A stretch of DNA of 16,888 bases, taken from assembly GCA_964491665.1 (NCBI GenBank), contig CAZBII010000099.1:1-16888 (forward strand), in the 5' to 3' direction. The stretch is from Ch67 sp964491665. GTDB lineage: Bacteria > Pseudomonadota > Gammaproteobacteria > Pseudomonadales > Ketobacteraceae. The position numbers were made by a program, and so were the translations under genes. Position 1 is the stretch's first letter, and every line of letters begins with the position of its first letter. Below, piece by piece: positions 1-6,327 of the stretch. Under the pieces are notes generated by a model, which had not been told where the DNA came from, did not search any database, and was given only the letters and a program-made list of their open reading frames with translations.

Positions 1-1200
1 CTTGCGGCCCAGATAATCGATGTTGGCGGAACCGGCCGGCTGCCGCGCCAGATCGCCGGTCTTGTACACGCGCTGGCCGTTGATGGTGATGAAGCGCTCG
101 GCGGTGAGTTCCGGTTTGTGCAGGTAGCCCCGCGCCAGCGACTCGCCGCCCAGATACAGCTCGCCTTCCTCGCCGGGCTTCACCGGCTGGAGCTGCTCGT
201 CCAGGATCAGGCATTGCACGTGGGGCAGCGCGGCGCCGATCGAGGGCAGGGCCGGCCACTGCTCGACATCGCCGGTCAGGTCAAAGGCCGTCACCACATG
301 GCTTTCCGACGGGCCGTACTGGTTCTGCAGGCGCGAACCGGGCAGTTCCGCAAACAGGCGTCGGATGTATTTGTTCACCTGCAGGGCTTCGCCGGCGGTG
401 ATCACTTCCTTCAGGCTGGAGGGAAAACGCTGGAACTGCACTGCGGCCTCGGCCAGGAATTGCAGCGCCACGAACGGCAGGAACAGGCGGTTGATCTGCT
501 CCTGCTCGATGAATTTCAGCAGCTCGCCGCCGTTCAGGCGCTGGTCGTCCTGGATGATCACCAGCTTGCCGCCGCTGCAGAAGGTGGCAAAAATTTCCTG
601 GAAGGAAACGTCGAAGCTCAGTGGCGCGAACTGCAGGGTGGCGGCGCCCTGCGGCAGCTTGCAGTCGGGCAGCTGCCAGCGCATCAGGTGTTCCACCGGC
701 TGATGGATCATGGCCACGCCCTTGGGCAGGCCGGTGGAGCCGGAGGTATAAATGATATAGGCCAGATCGAGTGGCTGGATGTGGTCGGTCAGGTCAGCGG
801 CGGGGGCGGGCTGGGCCAGCACCTGATCCAGCAGCAGGATGGGGCCGTCGAAGGCCAGCGCCGAGCGATCCATCCGCGACAGGGAAATCACGCTGGCGGC
901 CCGCGCGTCCTTCAGCATGTACTGGATGCGATCCTGCGGATAGGCGGTGTCGAGCGGCAGATAGCAGCCACCGGCGCGCATGATGGACAGCACCGCCAGC
1001 ACCATTTCATAGGAGCGCTCGATGTAGATGCCCACGATGCTGTCGCGACCCACGCCCTGGCTTTTCAGCACGGCGGCCAGCTGGGCGCTGTCCTGGTCCA
1101 GCTGGTGATAGGTAATGGCGCGGTCGCCATCCTTCACCGCGATGGCGGTCGGGTGCTGCGCGACCTGCTGCCGGATTGCTTCAAGAAGATAACTTGCCAC
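1..1200 (-). CDS. NRPS-type amino acid adenylation protein, N-terminal part (runs off left edge)
   Basis: Seen: an open minus-strand frame of 400 codons with no stop, cut by the window edge. Adenylation core motifs occur in order: A1 ITYHQL (res. 29-34), A2 RAGGCYLPLD (75-84), A3 YTSGSTGLPKG (151-161), A4 FDVS (196-199), A5 NQYGPSE (293-299), A6 GELYLGGESLARGYL (346-360), A7 YKTGDL (379-384) and the start of A8, YLGRK. By family, such a domain activates an amino acid as its aminoacyl-AMP for loading onto a carrier protein. No condensation domain precedes it, so it would be an initiating or stand-alone unit. Aligned by eye to GrsA-PheA, the pocket residues read D197 V198 Q201 V244 I267 A269 Q294 V302 V303, close to the proline code DVQLIAHVV; the tenth residue (Lys in A10) lies outside. 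The GTG start at 1200 is chosen because an in-frame TAA sits two codons upstream and the A-domain homology begins at once. What follows A8 is unknown. Confidence 0.9.
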   Translation of the reverse strand, partial: MASYLLEAIRQQVAQHPTAIAVKDGDRAITYHQLDQDSAQLAAVLKSQGVGRDSIVGIYIERSYEMVLAVLSIMRAGGCYLPLDTAYPQDRIQYMLKDARAASVISLSRMDRSALAFDGPILLLDQVLAQPAPAADLTDHIQPLDLAYIIYTSGSTGLPKGVAMIHQPVEHLMRWQLPDCKLPQGAATLQFAPLSFDVSFQEIFATFCSGGKLVIIQDDQRLNGGELLKFIEQEQINRLFLPFVALQFLAEAAVQFQRFPSSLKEVITAGEALQVNKYIRRLFAELPGSRLQNQYGPSESHVVTAFDLTGDVEQWPALPSIGAALPHVQCLILDEQLQPVKPGEEGELYLGGESLARGYLHKPELTAERFITINGQRVYKTGDLARQPAGSANIDYLGRK

Positions 1201-1216
1201 TGGTTACAGGCCCCAT
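1181..1216 (-). other. Short leader ORF (11 codons plus stop) overlapping the adenylation gene start
   Basis: On the minus strand an ATG at 1216-1214 is preceded by AAGGA with a 7-nt spacer, a better ribosome-binding site than the one before the GTG at 1200. Its frame is offset by one base from the adenylation gene and reads MGPVTSGKLSS before a TGA at 1183-1181, so it overlaps the first seven codons of that gene. It may be a translational-coupling leader, or a frameshift or sequencing slip at the true start. Translation is not shown. Confidence 0.35.
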
Positions 1217-1509
1217 CCGTATGTCCTTGTGAAGTCGCCGGAACAGACAAACGTCTCAGGTTCCTGGCGGCGGCTGGCAAAAAGCAGAGAATTTCTGGTT
1301 CTGTGAATAGACAAGAATAGGCGAATCCGCACAGCCTGATGCCATGCGGGTCATCAATTCCGTGTTCTTGCGGCGTTCCTAACAGGCTTTGAGTATATCA
1401 GCCGCGGCGATGAACGGAGAAGTGAAGGCGCCCGCTTGGCCGGGTGAAAAAATCACGAACCGTTCCAGGGGAGGTTGTCTGGATTCCGTGTCCCCGGCTT
1501 GATCATGAA
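1201..1509. other. 309-bp intergenic region upstream of the adenylation gene
   Basis: No convincing gene of its own is seen here apart from the short leader ORF at its left end. On the minus strand a TATACT hexamer (1392-1397) could be a -10 element, but no good -35 lies at the right distance. On the minus strand, just past the stop of the membrane-protein gene, CCGGGGA and TCCCCTGG form an imperfect long-loop hairpin followed some way on by a T-run. It is too weak to call a terminator. Confidence 0.4.
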
Positions 1510-3159
1510 TCATGGCCTGATGCGCCGGTAGAGTGTTGCCGGGCCAAATGAACGCACAACCTCGAGACCGCTAACGCCAACTGTCCGGGTGTCGACAGTC
1601 TCTTTCACGTACAGGCCGGACAGATAGGCGGTGGGACCCGTCAGGACGTAAGTGATGCCATAACGGTCCATCAAGACATTGAAGGTGGTTTCATCGCCAG
1701 TGCGAATCGCTTCGTACAGGGCCTTGCGGTCGCGCTGCCGCGCCTCCAGATCCACATACGGGCTGGTAAAGATCGGTTCCAGCACCACCACCTTGCGCCC
1801 GGATGCGCCAATGCTGTACTGCCCGTAATGGTCGTCGGCCAAAATAACGTCCTCGGGCCGGGTGGCATTGCGACACCAGTCATACAGTTCCCGGAGTTCT
1901 GTCTGGCTGGCCAGCGTGGCGGCATTGCGCACATATTGCTGGGTGTCCCGGTTCTGGCTGTAGCCAGGCCAGGCGAGGCCCACCATTCCTGCCAGAACCA
2001 GCGTCATGACCACGGGCTGCAGCTTCTTCCGGGGGATCTGTCCCAGCAGCCAGACCGCGCCGATGCCAAAGGCGACGTTCAGGCACAGGGTGAGGTAAAT
2101 GTGAAAGTGGAAAGTGGGTACCAGCAGTGGCAGGTTTGCCCAGCCTTTGCCCCGCAGGATATCGACAGCCATGCCGTACAGGAACAGGGCGCCGGCGGTG
2201 GCGCTGAATGCCATGAAGAGCGGGAGTCTCTCGCTTCCGGAGCGTCGCAGCAGCACCACCCCGAAGATACCGAGCAGCGCCGGAATGGCCACAAGGTTCT
2301 TCCATGTCAGCAGCATTTCCACCACTTCATTCTTGAATAGCCCGGTAAAGTTGGCGGGTGCCGGATTCAGCATGTGAAACCGGTAGGTGGTGTAGATGGG
2401 CCAGAGAAGGGCCAGAGACACCAGCAATGACGGAACGCCAACCGCCATCAGCCGCCACCCGGCCTGTTGCCATGACCAGCGACCGGTCAGGGCTTGCCAT
2501 CCGCAAAGCAGTGCGGTCGCCAAGGCAATGAGGGCGGCCGGTGCCGTATGGCTCAGAAAGGTGAGGCCCAGCAGCAGCCCGGCGAAGACAAAATGGGTCC
2601 AGCGCTCACGGACGCAGGCCGCCTGCAGTGCGAGCAGCGTGAGAAAAGCGAGAGCCTGGGTGAAGTTGAACGGCCAGAGCCAGGGGGAATAGGTGGCGTA
2701 TCGTGACGACAGGTAAGCGTGATGGCCCAGAAACAGATAGGCCGCCAGGGCGAAACAGGCGGCCCATGGCGAATGAAGGCGGGCAACCAGCAGAAACAGA
2801 AAAATGGGCGCCAGCAGGTTCAGCAGCGGGCCGCTGTGCGTGTACAGGTCAAACGTGCTGATGCCGGTCAGCTGGCTGGCAAGCGCAACGACGGCCGGCG
2901 TCAGCGGATTGTACCAGCGCACTTCACCGGCCAGATTGGGGTCGGCGCTCGACAGGCCGTCCAGCATGGCATTGGCGGCGCCCAGATCCCGGTAGAAATC
3001 CTCTTCCGCCGGTACCGTTATGCTGCCAATGCTGGTGTACTGGAACAGGAAGGCCAACAGGATCAGGCCGGTGGCCAGTATCCAGGGCAGGTAGTTCAGG
3101 ATCGTCGGGCGGGCAGTGGCTGCGGATTGTGCAGTCATGTCTAAAGGCGCAGGGCGCAT
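1510..3159 (-). CDS. Polytopic membrane protein, GT-C/PMT-like glycosyltransferase candidate
   Basis: Seen: about 549 residues with a short cytoplasmic N-terminus, a first membrane helix near NYLPWILATGLILLAFLF, and roughly ten hydrophobic segments in all. After the first helix comes a loop with acidic residues (EEDFYRDLG). The last ~150 residues form a soluble tail ending RYGITYVLTGPTAY...GPATLYRRIRP. This layout is typical of GT-C fold transferases, which use lipid-linked sugars at the outer face of the inner membrane, but no diagnostic motif fixes substrate or family, so the function is inferred. The start is uncertain: candidates are TTG 3174, ATG 3159 and ATG 3138, none with a well-spaced Shine-Dalgarno sequence. 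ATG 3159 has AGGA directly abutting it. It follows mltF by about 15-50 bp on the same strand, so co-transcription is likely, hinting at a cell-envelope role. Confidence 0.75.
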   Translation of the reverse strand: MRPAPLDMTAQSAATARPTILNYLPWILATGLILLAFLFQYTSIGSITVPAEEDFYRDLGAANAMLDGLSSADPNLAGEVRWYNPLTPAVVALASQLTGISTFDLYTHSGPLLNLLAPIFLFLLVARLHSPWAACFALAAYLFLGHHAYLSSRYATYSPWLWPFNFTQALAFLTLLALQAACVRERWTHFVFAGLLLGLTFLSHTAPAALIALATALLCGWQALTGRWSWQQAGWRLMAVGVPSLLVSLALLWPIYTTYRFHMLNPAPANFTGLFKNEVVEMLLTWKNLVAIPALLGIFGVVLLRRSGSERLPLFMAFSATAGALFLYGMAVDILRGKGWANLPLLVPTFHFHIYLTLCLNVAFGIGAVWLLGQIPRKKLQPVVMTLVLAGMVGLAWPGYSQNRDTQQYVRNAATLASQTELRELYDWCRNATRPEDVILADDHYGQYSIGASGRKVVVLEPIFTSPYVDLEARQRDRKALYEAIRTGDETTFNVLMDRYGITYVLTGPTAYLSGLYVKETVDTRTVGVSGLEVVRSFGPATLYRRIRP

Positions 3160-3189
3160 TCCTTGCTGGATCAATGGTAAAGGACCGGG

Positions 3190-4620
3190 TCAGTGCACCA
3201 GGGCAATCCGGTTGGCCACCATGTTCTGCGGAGTGGGAACGAAACGTTCGTTGTCGCGCTCGGTGGCCCAGACCAGGGCGTCATAATAGCGGCGGATGTT
3301 GCGCACATAAATGACAGACTGGGCACCGGCACGGGCAAAGCCATGCCGGGCCTTGCTGAAATACTCTTCCCGCACCAGCAGGGGCAGCTTGTCCTTGATG
3401 GTGAGCCAGTCATTGGGATTCTCGCCGGCCTGCCGGGCCAGACGCCGGGCATCCAGCAGGTGGCCGTAACCCACGTTGTAGGCTGCCAGGGCGAACCAGG
3501 TGCGGTCCGGCTCGTGCACGTCTGCTGGCAGTTTTTCATACAGTTTCTTGAAATAGCGTGCGCCCGCCCGGATGCTCTGGCCGGCGTTGCGGCGGTTGGT
3601 GACACCCATCTCGGTGGCCGTCTGCTGGGTCAGCATCATCAGGCCCTGCACACCGGTGGGCGAGATCGCATTGGGATTCCACAGGGACTCCTGGTAGCCG
3701 ATGGCAGCCAGCAGGCGCCAGTCGAGCCCCACTTCATCTGCTGCCGCGCGGAACTCGGATTCATACTGCTCCAGCCGGGTATCCAGGTGGGTCAGGAAGG
3801 TGCGGGCGCCCACATAATCGAAATCGCGGTGGCCAAAAAAGCGCTCGCGCAGTTCTTCCAGGGCACCGTTTTCATTCTGCTGGTTGAAGAACAGTTCGGC
3901 CATGTTGAAGAGCGAATCGTCGGCGGTGGCCTGGAAGGCCCAGGACAGGGGCTCGGTTTCCTTGATGGAGAAGGCCTGCTGCAATTCGGGGAACAGGGGG
4001 CGGTAGGTCTGGAAGACGGTGGAATCCACCACGGCGACATCGGCCTGGCCGTCGTTGACCAGATTGAGCAGGGTCAGGGCCGAGGCATTGGTCTTTTCTT
4101 CCCACTGCAGGTCCGGGTGGGTGAGCTGGAGCTGTTTCAGGTATTCGGAATGGCTGCTTTCGGCGAGGACTACCAGTTTGCGCTGGTACAGATCGTCAAT
4201 GCCGGCTGGCTTGGCGGTGCCGGATTTGAAAATGACATCCTGTGAAATCTGCTCGTAGGGCGATGTGAAGCGGAACTGGCGGCTGCGTTCCGGTGTGACC
4301 GTCAGACCGGCGGCGGCCATGTGGACCTCGCCCGTGCGCACGGCTTCCAGCAGCTGGCCCAGGTCGTCATAGGCCACGACGCGCATTTTTACGCCCAGAT
4401 AATCGGCAAAGGATTTGGCCAGTTCGAATTCAAAACCGGTTTCCCGGTCCAGCTGGCGATAGTAGGTGGTGGGGCCGGTTCGGGTGGCCACAACCAGTTC
4501 CCCCTGCTGTTTCACTTGATCCAGCAAGGGCAGTGCGGGTTGGCAGGCCGGCGTGAGAACAAAGCCGGCCAACATGAGACCCCGCAGAGCGGTTCGGGTT
4601 AGCCATCGAATAATAGACAT
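3190..4620 (-). CDS. mltF: Membrane-bound lytic murein transglycosylase F
   Basis: MltF cleaves the MurNAc-GlcNAc bond of peptidoglycan in the periplasm with formation of 1,6-anhydro-MurNAc. The 476-residue protein has a signal or anchor segment (res. 1-25), then an amino-acid-binding-protein-like domain (SBP_bac_3, ~38-265; ELVVATRTGPTTYY, FADYLGVKM), then a lytic transglycosylase domain (~290-460) with YQESLWNP (catalytic Glu311), SPTGVQGLMMLT and ALAAYNVGYGH. The order and motifs match E. coli MltF closely. Cys26 in LTPAC could be lipidated, but the lipobox is poor. The ATG at 4620 (MSIIRW) is preferred because it puts the hydrophobic signal at the N-terminus. The frame stays open to a GTG at 4788, which would add 56 charged residues ahead of the signal. 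No strong ribosome-binding site decides between them. A probable promoter lies at 4823-4852. Confidence 0.95.
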   Translation of the reverse strand: MSIIRWLTRTALRGLMLAGFVLTPACQPALPLLDQVKQQGELVVATRTGPTTYYRQLDRETGFEFELAKSFADYLGVKMRVVAYDDLGQLLEAVRTGEVHMAAAGLTVTPERSRQFRFTSPYEQISQDVIFKSGTAKPAGIDDLYQRKLVVLAESSHSEYLKQLQLTHPDLQWEEKTNASALTLLNLVNDGQADVAVVDSTVFQTYRPLFPELQQAFSIKETEPLSWAFQATADDSLFNMAELFFNQQNENGALEELRERFFGHRDFDYVGARTFLTHLDTRLEQYESEFRAAADEVGLDWRLLAAIGYQESLWNPNAISPTGVQGLMMLTQQTATEMGVTNRRNAGQSIRAGARYFKKLYEKLPADVHEPDRTWFALAAYNVGYGHLLDARRLARQAGENPNDWLTIKDKLPLLVREEYFSKARHGFARAGAQSVIYVRNIRRYYDALVWATERDNERFVPTPQNMVANRIALVH

Positions 4621-4822
4621 AAGCAAGTAGGCGCCTGGCAATTTCCTATCGATCCGGCCAGCCCGGTGTTCCGGATCTGACCTAATCCATCCATGCCGGA
4701 TAACGCTCGTTAAAACAGACGCAATTTTTTGATGAAGCCTGAGCGCTATCCGAAATTTTGTGAGCCTGGGGCGACGGTACTCTGTCACAGCGGGAACACA
4801 AGATTGTCTAAAATTTGACCGG

Positions 4823-4852
4823 ATTATACCGGCTGAAGGTTAGGTTTGTCGA
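4823..4852 (-). promoter_or_regulatory. Sigma70-like promoter for mltF, with a palindrome over the -35
   Basis: Minus strand: -35 TCGACA (4852-4847), 18-nt spacer, -10 TATAAT (4828-4823), a near-consensus pair. Transcription would begin near 4816, leaving a ~195-nt leader before the preferred mltF ATG at 4620. The -35 lies inside the inverted repeat TTAGGT-N6-ACCTAA (4840-4857), a possible operator. Confidence 0.55.
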
Positions 4853-4912
4853 CCTAAACGGCCCTTTTCCGGACATAACAAGGGCTTTATATATAGTAAT
4901 CAGTTATTTAGC

Positions 4913-4928
4913 TGTGGCTTTTGTCACA
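4913..4928. promoter_or_regulatory. CRP/Vfr-like binding site
   Basis: TGTGGCTTTTGTCACA matches the CRP/Vfr consensus TGTGA-N6-TCACA at nine of ten conserved positions. Its centre (4920.5) lies 136 bp before the chemotaxis gene's ATG and about 56 bp before the start that a weak promoter at 4941-4969 would give. Binding is inferred from the motif only. Confidence 0.35.
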
Positions 4929-5056
4929 TTTGATGAATCTTTGCAGCATCCAGACCCCTTGCCTACGCTTATCTGACGGGTGGCGCCAGGCCGGCAAGTG
5001 CGGGTTCTGTGCGCCCTTTTTCGGCTGTTTTGCGTGGCGAACCGGGAGGTTGATCC

Positions 5057-6196
5057 ATGGCTGCCAAGGGAAAAGTAGTAGCGGCACTGGCGGTGGCGGG
5101 TGCGGTGCAGTTTGGCTTTCTGGTGTGGGCGGTGAGTGGCGCGGAAGGCGCAGGCACCCGGATTCTGGTGGGTCTGGTGCTCGCACTGGCGGCGTCGGCA
5201 ATTGCGGCCATGATGCTGAATGAAGGCGCTGGCGCAGCGGATGATGTGCGGTTTGTCGAGGCACTGGCGCGGGGTGAGCGGCGTTTGTCGGAGCGGTTGC
5301 CGGAAATGGAATCGCGGCCGCTGAATCAGGCGCTGAACCGGCTGCTGGGCAGTTTCCAGAATGTGTTTGAAGGCGTGTCCGGCAACCTGGACCGGATCAA
5401 GGTGATGAGCCGGGAGTTGAGCAAGATTTCCTCCGGCAGCGACAGCGGGCTGGAATCCGATACCCGTGAAGTGCTGGAAGTGGTGTCGTCGATGACCGCC
5501 GCAGTGCATGATGCGGCGCAGAATGCGGCCACGGCGGCACAGGCCGCCAAGGATGCCAGCCAGGAAGCGGACAGCGGCCAGAAAGTGGTGAACAGCGTAA
5601 CCAGTTCCATCCACTCGCTGGCCGGTGAAGTGGAGCGGGCGGCCACGGCGATCCAGAAGCTGGAGGCGGATTCCGATGCTATCGGCGCGATCCTGGAAGT
5701 GATCCGTGGAATTGCCGACCAGACCAACCTGCTGGCACTGAACGCGGCTATCGAGGCGGCGCGGGCGGGCGAACAGGGGCGCGGGTTTGCGGTGGTGGCG
5801 GATGAAGTGCGTACCCTGGCCCAGCGTACCCAGGAAGCTACGAAGGAAATCAACAACATGATTGCGCGCTTGCAGGAAGGCTCCAAGAATGCCGTGAGCG
5901 TGATGGCACAGGGCCGGCGTCAGGCAGAACTGAGCGTGGAGCAGGCGTCGAAGGCGGGGGAATCGCTGCAGGCCATTACCGGCGCCATCGGTTCCATCAG
6001 CCAGATGAATGAACAGATTGCCGCAGCTGTCGAGCAGCAGACCGCCGCCGCGGAATCCATCAGCAAGGGCCTGCGCCGGATGAGCGATGCCTCCAGCAAG
6101 GGCAGCAGTCGCACCCACGAACTGGGCCGGCTGAAGCAGGAAATCGAAAGCAGCGCGCAGGAACTGGAGCAGATCATCAACCGCTTTGTCAGCTGA
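5057..6196 (+). CDS. Methyl-accepting chemotaxis protein with minimal periplasmic loop
   Basis: A 379-residue transducer. Two adjacent membrane helices (res. ~7-27 and ~35-53) are joined by only about eight residues (SGAEGAGT), so there is no periplasmic ligand-binding domain and no clear HAMP. The rest is a long, Ala/Glu/Gln-rich coiled coil. The conserved signalling tip spans residues 215-253 (IRGIADQTNLLALNAAIEAA, then GEQGRGFAVVADEV), which by family contacts CheA and CheW. The C-terminus (EQIINRFVS) lacks a CheR-type NWETF pentapeptide. The ATG at 5057 is supported by GGGAGG eight bases upstream. It is divergent from mltF and followed by a strong terminator before purL, so it is probably a single-gene transcript. 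It may sense through the membrane or cytoplasm, or pair with other transducers; the stimulus is unknown. Confidence 0.93.
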   Translation: MAAKGKVVAALAVAGAVQFGFLVWAVSGAEGAGTRILVGLVLALAASAIAAMMLNEGAGAADDVRFVEALARGERRLSERLPEMESRPLNQALNRLLGSFQNVFEGVSGNLDRIKVMSRELSKISSGSDSGLESDTREVLEVVSSMTAAVHDAAQNAATAAQAAKDASQEADSGQKVVNSVTSSIHSLAGEVERAATAIQKLEADSDAIGAILEVIRGIADQTNLLALNAAIEAARAGEQGRGFAVVADEVRTLAQRTQEATKEINNMIARLQEGSKNAVSVMAQGRRQAELSVEQASKAGESLQAITGAIGSISQMNEQIAAAVEQQTAAAESISKGLRRMSDASSKGSSRTHELGRLKQEIESSAQELEQIINRFVS

Positions 6197-6234
6197 GTGC
6201 CAGCGGATTCCATTCGGCGCTGATCCTCAGGAGC

Positions 6235-6268
6235 GGCGGACCCGGCAAACGGGTCCGCCGTTCTTTTT
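6235..6268 (+). terminator. Rho-independent terminator after the chemotaxis gene
   Basis: A perfect 10-bp stem, GGCGGACCCG (6235-6244) with CGGGTCCGCC (6250-6259), 5-nt loop GCAAA, is followed by GTTCTTTTT. It lies 39 bp after the chemotaxis stop codon and before the purL promoter, separating the two transcripts. Confidence 0.9.
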
Positions 6269-6292
6269 CCCCCCGGTGCGATCCTTTATAAT
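6264..6292 (+). promoter_or_regulatory. Promoter of purL
   Basis: A perfect -10 hexamer TATAAT lies at 6287-6292. The region 17 nt upstream is only the T-rich tail of the terminator (6264-6269), a poor -35. Transcription would start near 6299, giving a ~29-nt leader to the purL ATG. The leader has no strong Shine-Dalgarno sequence and no visible riboswitch. Confidence 0.5.
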
Positions 6293-6327
6293 GGCCGCCC
6301 TTCAATCCCCAGCGACCCGAGACCCTC

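Larger units (their letters stand above)
4621..5056. other. 436-bp divergent regulatory region between mltF and a chemotaxis gene
   Basis: This region holds the mltF promoter and its ~195-nt leader on the left, and the upstream region of the plus-strand chemotaxis gene on the right. Towards the plus strand, CGGACA (4870-4875) and TATAGT (4892-4897), 16 nt apart, form a moderate sigma70-like candidate. A second weaker one is TTGCAG (4941-4946) and TACGCT (4964-4969), spacer 17. No convincing sigma28 (flagellar) promoter was seen. Local AT richness (4880-4910) contrasts with the GC-rich genes. Confidence 0.5.

Noticed and set aside
118..1320. A 400-codon plus-strand frame at the left end.
   Set aside because: The opposite strand carries all expected adenylation motifs in order; the plus-strand translation shows none.
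4855..4878. Possible sigma28 flagellar promoter (TAAA ... GACATAA) before the small chemotaxis gene.
   Set aside because: The -10 matches only about five of eight positions and the spacing is about three bases short of the usual 15.
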